The notes under the pieces are model-generated. The model had not been told where the DNA came from. It saw nothing but the letters and a program-made list of their open reading frames with translations, and made no database searches. A stretch of 19,833 bases of DNA from CAYUFF01 sp964444075. Lineage in GTDB: Archaea > Aenigmatarchaeota > Aenigmatarchaeia > CG10238-14 > SCSR01. The DNA lies in NCBI GenBank assembly GCA_964444075.1, contig CAYUFF010000019.1, positions 1 to 19,833 on the forward strand, written 5' to 3'. Of this stretch, positions 1 to 7,290 are shown piece after piece; the first letter of the stretch is position 1, and every line of letters starts with the position of its first letter. The position numbers were made by a program, and so were the translations under genes.

Positions 1-175
1 ACGTTGTCTGTAGCTAGGGTGTAGGGAGAATCGCAGAAGCCGTCGCGGTTAGCGTGCTGCAGTCGGAAATGTAAGTCACAGCGAGGAAGAGTTCTTGGAG
101 GATAGTGAGAAAAAAACGACCGAAAGCAACGAACTCCTTACCCTCATCGCCAACCACCCCACACAAAAAATTTAA
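1..175 (+). pseudogene. Degraded 3' end of an unidentified gene
   Basis: No single frame is open across this stretch, but three consecutive pieces read like protein. Frame 1 from base 1 gives TLSVARV, frame 3 from base 18 gives GVGRIAEAVAVSVLQSEM, and frame 2 from about base 65 gives VSHSEEEFLEDSEKK and continues to a TAA at 173-175. One missing base at each junction would join them into a single C-terminal tail that is Glu/Lys-rich like the neighbouring proteins. I do not recognise the family. It lies at the window edge, so the body of the gene is upstream. It could be a true pseudogene, an error-rich contig end, or chance. Confidence 0.25.
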
Positions 176-253
176 GTTATTGGTAAAAAATAATCGCTCG
201 GGAACGTTTTTTCGTCGCTTTGGTCAGTGAGGAGAGTTAAGCGTGATGTCGAC

Positions 254-261
254 CTTTTAAG
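254..261 (+). promoter_or_regulatory. TATA-like element before the small membrane protein
   Basis: CTTTTAAG lies 23-30 nt upstream of the ATG at 284. This is the spacing expected for an archaeal TATA box driving a leaderless mRNA, and it supports the ATG at 284 over the in-frame GTG at 227. Confidence 0.35.
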
Positions 262-283
262 AGTCTTCACACAAAATATAACT

Positions 284-511
284 ATGAGACTCAAGGACTA
301 CAACGTGTTTTTCAAGAGCTTGGGGAAGCAGCTGAACTTCGTCCTCATCCTCGGAGTGTGGGCATGCGTACTCTTCGCCGTAGTCATCTCCCTCCCCCTG
401 GAAAAGTTCACCAAGAACGCGATGACGGCGATAACGGCCTTCCTCGTCGCATACTTCCTGGGGTATTCGTTACTCCTGACGAAAAAGCTGGTAGAAAAGT
501 ATTACAAATGA
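284..511 (+). CDS. Small two-helix membrane protein, unknown function
   Basis: This 75-residue protein starts MRLKDYNVFF. It has a basic N-terminal stretch, then two hydrophobic segments (about residues 18-35 and 46-63), and a Lys/Tyr-rich end, so it is probably a helical hairpin with both ends in the cytoplasm. The frame is open upstream to a GTG at 227, which would add 19 residues, but a TATA-like element sits at the right distance before the ATG at 284, so I prefer the shorter form. The stop is followed after 4 nt by the ATG of the Trm5-type gene, so the two are probably cotranscribed. I do not recognise the family and the sequence offers no functional motif. Confidence 0.6.
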   Translation: MRLKDYNVFFKSLGKQLNFVLILGVWACVLFAVVISLPLEKFTKNAMTAITAFLVAYFLGYSLLLTKKLVEKYYK

Positions 512-515
512 GACG

Positions 516-1319
516 ATGGGGAGCGGGATTCCGTCTTCCTACGACATAGTAGGCTCGAAGGGAAGGGCCATTATAATAGCGGAATTTCCAGAATGGGTCA
601 GCGAGGAGGAAAAAAAGAAGGCTGCGATGGAGTTGCTGAAGAGGCACAAGAACGCGAGGAGCGTCCTAGAAAAGTCCGGCGAGAGGAGCGGAAGGTTCAG
701 GCTGAGGAAGCTCAAGCTCCTGGCCGGAGAAAGCCGTACGGAGGTGCTACACAAGGAGCACGGGTACCTGCTAAAGCTCGACCCTACGAAAGTCTACTTT
801 TCCCCGAGGGAAGCGACGGAAAGGCAGAGGATAGCCTCGCAGATCGCACCAGGGGAGAGAGTGCTCGTGATGTTCTCTGGTGTAGCTCCCTATTGCATAG
901 CCATAGGAAAAAAGCAACCGTTGGTCGAGGAAATCGTCGGTATCGAAATAAATCCTCATGCTCATAGGTATGCGCTAGAAAATGTTAGGATAAACAAGCT
1001 TGAGGGTAAAGTGAGGCTCTACCTCGGGAACGTTTCCGATGTTTGCAAGCGTTTGGCAGAGAAGTTCGACAGGATAATAATGCCGCTACCCAGGTCGGCT
1101 TACCGCTACCTCAAGTACGCCTTCCCGCTCCTCAAGAAGGGCGGAGTCCTGCATTTCTACCACGTAGCTCGCGAGGAAAACGGCGAGAAAGTTTGCAGGA
1201 AAATCTTGGAAAGGAATGCTCGAAGGTTTGGGAGAGAGGTCAAGGTTTTACTCGTGAAGAAAGTATTGTCCTACGCTCCGCGAAAGTGGAAATTCGTCGC
1301 GGACGCAAAAGTTATTTAA
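516..1319 (+). CDS. trm5: Trm5-type tRNA (guanine37-N1) methyltransferase
   Basis: A Trm5/TYW2-family (COG2520) enzyme of 267 residues. Trm5 proteins transfer a methyl group from S-adenosylmethionine to N1 of G37 in tRNA, which prevents frameshifting and starts archaeal wyosine synthesis. The N-terminal PSSYDIVG (6-13) resembles the family's substrate-recognition domain. The signature YFSPREATERQRIA spans 94-107, the SAM-binding region begins at VLVMFSGVAPY (116-126), and the acidic strand end is GIEINP (142-147). DRIIMPLPRSA (185-195) matches the catalytic-loop motif of archaeal members. The length fits the short archaeal form without the extra N-terminal D1 domain. A Taw1-type gene at 9236-10183 would act next in the same pathway. 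The related Taw2 and Taw21/22 subtypes are alternatives I cannot fully exclude. Confidence 0.85.
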   Translation: MGSGIPSSYDIVGSKGRAIIIAEFPEWVSEEEKKKAAMELLKRHKNARSVLEKSGERSGRFRLRKLKLLAGESRTEVLHKEHGYLLKLDPTKVYFSPREATERQRIASQIAPGERVLVMFSGVAPYCIAIGKKQPLVEEIVGIEINPHAHRYALENVRINKLEGKVRLYLGNVSDVCKRLAEKFDRIIMPLPRSAYRYLKYAFPLLKKGGVLHFYHVAREENGEKVCRKILERNARRFGREVKVLLVKKVLSYAPRKWKFVADAKVI

Positions 1320-1322
1320 AAT
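1311..1322 (+). promoter_or_regulatory. TATA-like element before the sugar nucleotidyltransferase
   Basis: GTTATTTAAAAT overlaps the trm5 stop codon and ends about 20 nt before the ATG at 1343. The position fits a leaderless archaeal promoter, so the next gene is probably transcribed on its own as well as by read-through. Confidence 0.4.
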
Positions 1323-1342
1323 TTTCTTGAAAAATTTCTCAC

Positions 1343-2194
1343 ATGAAAAGCGTGAAGTGCTACCTCAAATCCTCCCAGGTCGTGGTGCACGCCGGCGGGA
1401 TGGGAGAGAGATGGAGGCCGGTAGACGGGGATAGGCCAAAGCCTTTAACGCCGGTCGGGAAGAACCCGAGACCTATGCTGGAATGGGTCGTCTTACCGTG
1501 GGTCGCTGCTGGCGTCGAGGAATTCTTCGTCACCACGTGGCACAAGTCGAAGCACATACAAAACTTTTGCAGGGAGCTGAGTAAGAGGAGCGGAATAGAG
1601 TTCCATGTCCTCGTCGAGCCTCCGGAGAAAAGGCTGGGGAGGGCCGGGATAATCAAGGTCTCGTTGGAAAACGGTTGGCTGGATGAAAGGAGGCCGATAA
1701 TTTCGACGAATGCTTCGGATATCCTCAAAGTAAACGTCGTCGAACTGTTGAGGTACCATCTTCGTGGCTTGGAAGAAGGGTTTTACCTCACCGTTTTGGG
1801 AGCAAAATACTTGCCATGTCAGTTTGGTGTAGTCGAAATCTCCGAAGACGGGAGGGTTAAGAGTTTTGTCGAAAAGCCGCTCATCAGGCTGGAAAACAAG
1901 TTCATAAACACAGGTGTAGTAGTGATCGACCCAAAACTCTTTCCACTTTTCAAGGGGATAAGCGAAGTCGACTTCCCAGTAGATTTGGAAAGTACCGAGC
2001 ATCCCGTGATAAGAAAACTGTGGAGAAAGGGTAGGGTGTACTTGAAAGCCGTTCCTTGGAAGAACTGGATTTTCCTGAAGGACCTTAAGGACTACAAGAG
2101 GGTTTGCAAGGTGGATTTGGAAAAATTCTTAGACATCCCAGTTCGCTCTTACCTCGGAGATTACACTGCGGGTTTCAACGGGAAAGGTTTATGA
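1343..2194 (+). CDS. Sugar-phosphate nucleotidyltransferase (NTP_transferase family)
   Basis: A GT-A-fold nucleotidyltransferase of 283 residues. Enzymes of this family join a sugar 1-phosphate to an NTP to make an activated sugar (UDP-, dTDP- or GDP-sugar) in the cytoplasm. The activation loop is clear: HAGGMGERWRP (16-26) followed by DRPKPLTPVG (30-39), with the usual Arg and Lys-Pro. Later come FVEKP and NTGVVVID, typical of GlmU, RfbA and mannose-1-phosphate guanylyltransferase relatives. The metal-site segment reads NASDI where many relatives have a Gly-Asp, a small divergence. There is no left-handed beta-helix acyltransferase domain. The specific sugar cannot be read from sequence. The stop overlaps the next start in an ATGA, so the gene is coupled to the downstream methyltransferase and may supply surface glycosylation. 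Confidence 0.8.
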   Translation: MKSVKCYLKSSQVVVHAGGMGERWRPVDGDRPKPLTPVGKNPRPMLEWVVLPWVAAGVEEFFVTTWHKSKHIQNFCRELSKRSGIEFHVLVEPPEKRLGRAGIIKVSLENGWLDERRPIISTNASDILKVNVVELLRYHLRGLEEGFYLTVLGAKYLPCQFGVVEISEDGRVKSFVEKPLIRLENKFINTGVVVIDPKLFPLFKGISEVDFPVDLESTEHPVIRKLWRKGRVYLKAVPWKNWIFLKDLKDYKRVCKVDLEKFLDIPVRSYLGDYTAGFNGKGL

Positions 2195-2877
2195 ACGGAA
2201 GAAGGTTGGAGAAGATAGAGGAAGGTGTCCCTGCCAGAGCCTACGCCAAACTCTCTTGGCGAGCGAGAAGGGTTTACCGAGAAATGACCGAGGGAATCCT
2301 TAGGGTCGTCGAAAGGTACTCGCCCGAGGTTCAGCGCTTGCGGTTGCTCGACGTGGGAACCGGACCTGGGATACTCCTTTCCGAAATCTTGAGAGGGTAC
2401 GAAGGTGAGGTCGAGCTCGTCGTCGGAATAGACTGTACGCGGGAGACTTTCGGAGAATGTTTCAAGAGTTACGTTCGCGACGGAGAGTTTATCCAAGGTA
2501 ACGCTTACTACCTACCCTTCCGTGACGCGTGTTTCGACGTGTGCATCTCTACCGGCGTACTCCATGCGCTAAAATGGTTGGAGCGTTTTTTCTCCGAAAT
2601 GGTCAGGGTGACGAGGAGTGGCGGGTTGGTAATCGTCTACGACCCAACCCCCCTGAGCGTGACGCACGAGGAAGCTAGGAGAGTACTGAGTGAGGAGGAG
2701 TACAAACTCTTCGAAGAGGTGAGGAAGGACGGGATCGTCCCTGAGACTTTCGAGCCGGAAGAAATACGGGAGGTGCTCGGGAGGTGTGAGCTAGGGGTTT
2801 CGGTGAGGGAACTGAAAAAGGAAAGGCTCGGGAGGCTGGAAAGCAGGGTACTGCAGGTGGTCATGCAGAAGGATTAG
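2191..2877 (+). CDS. Class I SAM-dependent methyltransferase (UbiE/Methyltransf_11 type)
   Basis: A 228-residue protein starting MNGRRLEKIEEGVPARAYA. I chose the ATG at 2191 because it overlaps the upstream stop in ATGA; a longer version from 2104 would overlap the neighbour by 91 nt. SAM motif I is LLDVGTGPG (about 52-60), the acidic ribose-binding end is VVGIDCT, and YYLPFRDACFDVCISTGVLHA carries the post-II region typical of methyltransferases acting on small molecules or lipids. The C-terminus lacks an RNA-binding domain. The substrate is unknown. Translational coupling to the sugar nucleotidyltransferase suggests, but does not show, a role in modifying a sugar, lipid or cofactor. Confidence 0.75.
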   Translation: MNGRRLEKIEEGVPARAYAKLSWRARRVYREMTEGILRVVERYSPEVQRLRLLDVGTGPGILLSEILRGYEGEVELVVGIDCTRETFGECFKSYVRDGEFIQGNAYYLPFRDACFDVCISTGVLHALKWLERFFSEMVRVTRSGGLVIVYDPTPLSVTHEEARRVLSEEEYKLFEEVRKDGIVPETFEPEEIREVLGRCELGVSVRELKKERLGRLESRVLQVVMQKD

Positions 2878-2912
2878 GTTGAATTATTTTTTGCCTCGGA
2901 AAATTTTAAATT

Positions 2913-4727
2913 ATGGGAAGGAAGAAGAAAGTGGTTCTCGACACGAGCGTTCTCGTTGATAGGAGGGTTACGGAGCTCATTCAGAAAGGTGAGCTGAAGC
3001 CTCCTCTGGAGATAATCATACCCATCGCTGCCGTCGACGAGTTGCAGGCGCAGGCTTCGAAGGGCAGGGAACCTGGATTCGTCGGTCTCGACGAGCTAAA
3101 ACACTTGCAGGAAATTTGCAAGAAGGAGAAAATCAAGGTAAGGTTCGCCGGAGAAAGACCGAGCTTAGAAGACATAAAGCTCGCGAAGAGCGGGAGGATA
3201 GACGCCTTGATCAGAGATGTGGCGAAGAAGGAGAAGGCCACCCTCTACACGGCTGACTACGTCCAGGCGCTCGTGGCTGAAGCTAGCGGCGTGAAGGTCA
3301 GGCACATCCCGGCTGAAGTTAAGACGGAAGGTTTGGCTTTCGAAGGGTTCTTCACACCCGACACCCTCAGCGTCCACTTGAAGGAGGGCGTGCCGCCCAT
3401 GGCTAAGAGGGGGAAGCCCGGTGAGTTCAGGCTCGTCGAGCTGAGGGAAGAGCCTTGTAGCAGGGAAGAGTTGGAAGCGATCGTCAACGAGATCATGGAG
3501 GCGGCCAGAGTGAGCGAAAAGTCCTTCGTCGAGATGGTAAGGTCTGGGGCCACCGTAATACAGCTTGGGAGCTACAGGATAGCGATCACGAGGCCTCCGT
3601 TTTCCGACGGGCTAGAAGTCACGGTGGTAAGACCGGTGATAAAACTTTCCCTAGAAGAGTACAAACTTCCGGAAAAGCTGGTCAGGAGGCTGAAGGAGAG
3701 GGCGGAGGGTGTGATCATCGCCGGCCCACCGGGCTCGGGAAAGTCGAGCTTCGCGTCGTCCTTGGCCGAGTTCTACGCCAGGGAAAAGAAGGCCGTGGTG
3801 AAGACTCTGGAATCCCCCAGAGACCTCCAGGTCGGCCCGGAAATCACTCAGTACGCCCCGTTGGAGGGGGACTTTTCCAAGACCGCGGACATACTCCTCT
3901 TGGTGAGGCCCGACTACTCCATCTTCGACGAAATAAGGAAGCCAAAGGACTTCGAGGTCTTCGCCGACCTCAGGCTCGCTGGAGTAGGCATGGTTGGCGT
4001 CGTTCACGCGAGCGAGCCGATCGACGCTATCCAAAGGTTCATAGGAAAGGTTGAGCTCGGCATGATACCGCACATCGTGGATACGCTCATCTTCATAAAG
4101 GGAGGTGAGGTGAAGAAGGTCTACGAGCTGAAGTTGGTGGTCAAAGTCCCTACCGGAATGGTGGAGCAGGACCTTGCCAGGCCGGTCGTCGAGGTAAGGG
4201 ATTTTTTGACGGGGAAGTGCGAGTACGAGATCTACACGTTCGGGGAAGAAAACGTAGTCGTCCCTGTGAAGGAGGGTGAAGAGTCTTTGCTGGCCAAGCT
4301 CGCGAAGGAAAGGGTGTACCAGGAGGTCAAGAGGTTCGACCCGTTCGCGGAAGTGGAGTTGGTTTCCGACAACAGGGTCGTGGTCAAGGTCTCCAACAAG
4401 GTCCTGCCGAAAATAATAGGCAAGGACGGGAAGACGATCGCCTCCATCGAAAAAAGGCTGGGAGGGATAAGGATAGAGGTCGAGCCGAGGGTACCGTCGC
4501 TAGGGAAAGAAGTCGACTTCGAAGTGTCCGAAAGCGGGAAGTGCGTCGAGTTCACCTTCGACAGAAGGCTCGTGGGGAAAACCCTGAGCTTCTACCTGGA
4601 CGGTAGGTTCCTCTTTTCCGCTACGGTCGGTAAGAAAGGGAAGATTAAGGTGAATAAGGAGTCGGAAGTCGGTAGGGAAATCCTCCAGGCGATGCTCCAC
4701 AAGAAAAGGTTGCGGGCGATGCTATGA
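2913..4727 (+). CDS. PIN-ATPase-KH protein, PINA family
   Basis: A 604-residue protein with the architecture of COG1855. An N-terminal PIN domain begins VVLDTSVLVDRR with acidic residue D10 and later acidic positions in DALIRD and TADYV. A PilT/VirB11-like ATPase core has a Walker A at G271-S279 (GPPGSGKSS) and an acidic FDEIRKP segment. A KH domain near the C-terminus carries IIGKDGK (501-507). In Sulfolobus the family member PINA forms a hexameric ATPase that drives Holliday-junction branch migration with Hjm and Hjc (known for the family; inferred here). Length and domain order are normal. It has its own upstream AT-rich region and ends in an ATGA overlap with the channel-like gene. No part appears missing. 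Confidence 0.9.
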   Translation: MGRKKKVVLDTSVLVDRRVTELIQKGELKPPLEIIIPIAAVDELQAQASKGREPGFVGLDELKHLQEICKKEKIKVRFAGERPSLEDIKLAKSGRIDALIRDVAKKEKATLYTADYVQALVAEASGVKVRHIPAEVKTEGLAFEGFFTPDTLSVHLKEGVPPMAKRGKPGEFRLVELREEPCSREELEAIVNEIMEAARVSEKSFVEMVRSGATVIQLGSYRIAITRPPFSDGLEVTVVRPVIKLSLEEYKLPEKLVRRLKERAEGVIIAGPPGSGKSSFASSLAEFYAREKKAVVKTLESPRDLQVGPEITQYAPLEGDFSKTADILLLVRPDYSIFDEIRKPKDFEVFADLRLAGVGMVGVVHASEPIDAIQRFIGKVELGMIPHIVDTLIFIKGGEVKKVYELKLVVKVPTGMVEQDLARPVVEVRDFLTGKCEYEIYTFGEENVVVPVKEGEESLLAKLAKERVYQEVKRFDPFAEVELVSDNRVVVKVSNKVLPKIIGKDGKTIASIEKRLGGIRIEVEPRVPSLGKEVDFEVSESGKCVEFTFDRRLVGKTLSFYLDGRFLFSATVGKKGKIKVNKESEVGREILQAMLHKKRLRAML

Positions 4728-5470
4728 GGAGGATAACTATACTCTTCAACGTAGCGAAGGCTTGCATCATCTTCCTCTCTTTCGCGGTCGTCGGTGCCTT
4801 AGTGCTTGCGAGGGTGGAAGGGGTCGGCTTCCAAGAATCCCTCTACAAGGTAATACTCCTGATGGCGACGGTTTCTGCGTACGAGCCGGTGACCACGAGC
4901 TTCGGCAAGTTCTTCTCACTCTTCGTACTCGCCGTCGGAATGGGGGTAATTTTCTACATCGCGATCTCGATGGGAAGGTTAATAATCGAGAGTGATATAA
5001 GGAATATAGTGAGGGGGTTGTATCCCGTGAAGAGGAGGTTGAAGAACCACTACATAGTTTGCGGCTTTGGGAGGTTCGGGAGGAACGTTGTGGAAACCCT
5101 GCTAGAGGAGAAGCAACCGTGCGTGGTGATAGAAAAGGATGTGACCAAGGTTAGGGCGGTTCCGCCCAAGGTCGAGGTTATCCAGGGCGATGCGCTGGAC
5201 GAGGTCACGCTCAAGAGGGCGAGGATCGATTCTGCCAAGGGACTCATCGCCGCGCTGGCCGACGACGCGAGCGACCTTTACCTCCTCCTGACCGCGAAGG
5301 AGCTGAACCCCAACCTAATCCTAGCTACCAGGGCCTACGAACACGCTGCGGTGAGCAGACTGAGGGCTGCCGGGGCTAGGATAGTCGTCCTACCGGAGGT
5401 CGTGGGCGGGAAGAGGTTGGCAAGGCTCGTGCTGGATTACGAGAAGGGGCTCAGGGAGAAAGTAGAATGA
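4724..5470 (+). CDS. Two-helix channel-like protein with RCK (TrkA-N) domain
   Basis: A 248-residue membrane protein. Helix 1 is at about 10-30, a pore-loop-like segment at 40-60 and helix 2 at 63-83, followed by a cytoplasmic Rossmann-type RCK/TrkA-N domain beginning YIVCGFGRFG (110-119) with GxGxxG and later acidic VVIEKD. This is the layout of MthK/Kch potassium channels, in which nucleotide or ligand binding to RCK gates the pore. The expected filter TVGYG reads TVSAYEP (49-55), so two of the filter residues are altered and K+ selectivity is doubtful. Relatives with altered filters exist, so it may be a non-selective channel or a sensor. The first codon overlaps the stop of the PINA-type gene. 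Confidence 0.8.
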   Translation: MRRITILFNVAKACIIFLSFAVVGALVLARVEGVGFQESLYKVILLMATVSAYEPVTTSFGKFFSLFVLAVGMGVIFYIAISMGRLIIESDIRNIVRGLYPVKRRLKNHYIVCGFGRFGRNVVETLLEEKQPCVVIEKDVTKVRAVPPKVEVIQGDALDEVTLKRARIDSAKGLIAALADDASDLYLLLTAKELNPNLILATRAYEHAAVSRLRAAGARIVVLPEVVGGKRLARLVLDYEKGLREKVE

Positions 5471-5513
5471 GAAGGTTTTGAAACGTAGAGAATCGGCGAG
5501 CTCCTTTCCGAGA

Positions 5514-5588
5514 GGCCTGGGTCGGGATTTGAACCCGATCCTGAGGCTCCACAGGCCTCCGCGCTGACCAGGATACGCTACCCAGGCC
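5514..5588 (-). tRNA. tRNA-His (GTG anticodon)
   Basis: Read on the minus strand this folds as a complete cloverleaf. The acceptor stem GCCTGGG pairs with CCCAGGC. The D arm uses GCGT/GCGC, the anticodon stem GAGGC/GCCTC encloses the loop CTGTGGA, which gives anticodon GTG, and the T arm is TCGGG-TTCAAAT-CCCGA. The base before the acceptor is G and the discriminator is C, so the G-1:C73 pair required by histidyl-tRNA synthetase is encoded in the DNA, as is usual in archaea. CCA is not encoded and no intron is visible. A TATA-like TTTAAA at about 5613-5619 lies some 25 nt upstream, overlapping the end of the metallophosphoesterase gene. Confidence 0.93.
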
Positions 5589-5614
5589 ACCAACAAATTT
5601 TGAAACTCTCATCT

Positions 5615-6409
5615 TTAAATCTTTATCACCGCTATTTCCGGCGGGCAGAGTAATCTAACTGGCACCAGCGAGCATCCTATCCCGCGCGTAACGATGAGCC
5701 TCGCTCCGGTTTCCAGTTCAAACATTCCGTAATCGAACTTCTTGTACTCCTCTTCGACTGGCAATATCAAAGCTCCTAGCAGCGGTAGCCTTATCTGGCC
5801 ACCATGAGTGTGACCCGCGAGTATCAGCTGGCTGGAATTTTCAACATACTCTATGTGCTCCGGCGTGTGTATTAAGGAAATTCTCATCTTGCAAGAAGAA
5901 TTCCAGCCTTGCGGAGGAAGGGGGTCGAGGTAGTCTATACCGTAGATGCAAACGGAATGGTTAAACCCTTCCCAGAAGGAGTTCTTCAAGAAAGTCACCC
6001 TTCCCGCCAATTCTTTCGCGAATCGCTTGCTAGCTACCTTGCTGTAATAATCCCAGTTCCCGTAGACGGCTACGACCTTTGAAATGGTAGAAAGTTCGAG
6101 GAGTAAGTCCTTGGCTTCTTCTAGGGAGTAGCGGGAAGACGCTATGTCTCCACCGACGAGGATCAAGTCTGGGGAGATTTCCCTCAACTTTTCGACCAAG
6201 AGCTTATCCCGCTGAGGAAGGTGGAAGGTTCCAAGATGGAAATCCGAAACGAAGACTATCGTAACGTTTTTTCCCAAGGGAAAAGCGTAGAACGTCGTCG
6301 TCAGCATAAAGTTCGGTTCCACGATTAAGGAGTAAGCGGTAAAAACCAGGAATAGAAAGACCACGTAAGGGAAAGGTTTTCTGACGAGCCTCTTCGCGCG
6401 CGATAACAT
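5615..6409 (-). CDS. Membrane-anchored metallophosphoesterase (YkuE-like)
   Basis: A 264-residue calcineurin-like phosphoesterase. An N-terminal hydrophobic helix (about 14-32) after a Lys/Arg-rich head should anchor it in the membrane with the catalytic domain outside. The metal-binding blocks are all present in order: SDFHLG (55-60), GGD (86-88), GNWD (117-120), a His in LIHTPEH, and AGHTHGGQIRLP. The third block is GNWD, not the usual GNHD/E, so the histidine that normally helps protonate the leaving group is Trp; some YkuE/LpxG-type relatives share this. Substrates may be phospholipid or nucleotide phosphodiesters, but this cannot be read from sequence. It is the last gene of the SepF operon, 9 nt after the NYN gene. 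Confidence 0.85.
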   Translation of the reverse strand: MLSRAKRLVRKPFPYVVFLFLVFTAYSLIVEPNFMLTTTFYAFPLGKNVTIVFVSDFHLGTFHLPQRDKLLVEKLREISPDLILVGGDIASSRYSLEEAKDLLLELSTISKVVAVYGNWDYYSKVASKRFAKELAGRVTFLKNSFWEGFNHSVCIYGIDYLDPLPPQGWNSSCKMRISLIHTPEHIEYVENSSQLILAGHTHGGQIRLPLLGALILPVEEEYKKFDYGMFELETGARLIVTRGIGCSLVPVRLLCPPEIAVIKI

Positions 6410-6418
6410 TCGGCTACC

Positions 6419-6901
6419 CTACAGAATCTCCACGTAATCCGCAGCGTTCTGCAGGGAAGCCGAGAAGCCCGGCTCTACGCCCAGGACAACGACTTTTTTC
6501 CCGTACTCCTTGGCCTTTTGGATCAACGGCAAGAAGTCCGTATCCCTGGTAGCTAGGGCGAGGACGTCGATATCCTTGGTAAATATAACTTCCATCGCAG
6601 CGATTGCGAGCGTAACGTCCACGTCGCTTATCTCTCCCTCGCTCTTCGCCAGCGTAACCACGCATTCGAAACCCTCGTTCATCACTGCTTCGATCAGCTT
6701 TTCCGGAGCGAACTGGTTCAGGAAGACCTTCGCGATCGTTATCCTGCCGTACTTGCTTACCCTCTTCTTAACTTCCCTCAAGTCTATGGCGAACTCTTTC
6801 CTTAGCAGGTTAGGGCCGTCTATGAAAAGGGCTACGTTCGGTACTTGCTTCGCGGGAGAAGGCCTGGGTTTAGCCTTCGCTACCCTCTTTCTCGCCTGCA
6901 A
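6419..6901 (-). CDS. NYN-domain protein (LabA/DUF88, PIN-like fold)
   Basis: A 160-residue protein with an NYN domain, a PIN-like fold often associated with RNA cleavage. The first acidic motif is VALFIDGPNLL with D28 and N31, followed by SDVDVTLA and LATRDTDFLPLI, which supply the other conserved acidic residues. It ends AADYVEIL, as in the archaeal NYN family TIGR00288. The first 20 residues are a basic Lys/Pro-rich tail that could bind nucleic acid. No ATG is available. The frame begins at a TTG 11 nt after the sepF stop, downstream of a purine-rich stretch that could serve as a ribosome binding site. It sits between sepF and the metallophosphoesterase in the same operon, and its target is unknown. 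Confidence 0.85.
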   Translation of the reverse strand: MQARKRVAKAKPRPSPAKQVPNVALFIDGPNLLRKEFAIDLREVKKRVSKYGRITIAKVFLNQFAPEKLIEAVMNEGFECVVTLAKSEGEISDVDVTLAIAAMEVIFTKDIDVLALATRDTDFLPLIQKAKEYGKKVVVLGVEPGFSASLQNAADYVEIL

Positions 6902-6912
6902 AGCCCAACCAC

Positions 6913-7290
6913 CTACCCCTCTATTTCGACGTTCGGGGGTGTTACTATGAGGTACCCCTCCTTCACGGCCGCGACGTGGAAGCCGAACTGCATGCTAACC
7001 TTCTTTATCTTCTGCAGCACGTTCTGGAACTGCCCTATGTCCCTCCTTTGCAAATCCTTTATCTTCACGATCACCACATCCCCCCTTTTGACGTAGTTCG
7101 CGGCGAGGTCCACCTCGGCGACGTTCATGACGTTTTTCACCCTAACCCTGAGGGTGGGCTTGGAAGAAACCTCGCCGGCAGGAGGGAGGATTTCTATTTC
7201 CTTTTCCACTTCGACCTCCTCGCCGCCCTCGCCTTCTTCGGCCCCTTTCCTTACCAGCGACTTCCTTATGGCCTCAAGCAGCCCCCTCAT
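6913..7290 (-). CDS. sepF: Archaeal SepF, cell-division membrane anchor
   Basis: A 125-residue SepF homologue. In archaea SepF binds FtsZ and tethers the division ring to the membrane. The N-terminus MRGLLEAIRKSLVRK is amphipathic and basic, matching the SepF membrane-targeting helix. An acidic linker (about 17-36, Glu/Gly-rich) follows, then the globular domain VRVKNVMNVAEVDLAANYVKRGDVVIVKI and the closing strand GYLIVTPPNVEIEG, which are characteristic. The start ATG overlaps the stop of the upstream gene in ATGA, so the two are cotranslated. No ftsZ lies in the window. Length is typical. Confidence 0.88.
   Translation of the reverse strand: MRGLLEAIRKSLVRKGAEEGEGGEEVEVEKEIEILPPAGEVSSKPTLRVRVKNVMNVAEVDLAANYVKRGDVVIVKIKDLQRRDIGQFQNVLQKIKKVSMQFGFHVAAVKEGYLIVTPPNVEIEG

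Noticed and set aside
1083..1100. MPLP in place of NLP in the Trm5 catalytic loop as an anomaly
   Set aside because: I recall MPLP in other archaeal COG2520 proteins, so it is not evidence of loss of function.
2104..2190. Longer start for the methyltransferase at 2191
   Set aside because: The extra residues overlap the sugar nucleotidyltransferase by 87 nt and look like its shadow; the ATGA overlap gives a natural start.
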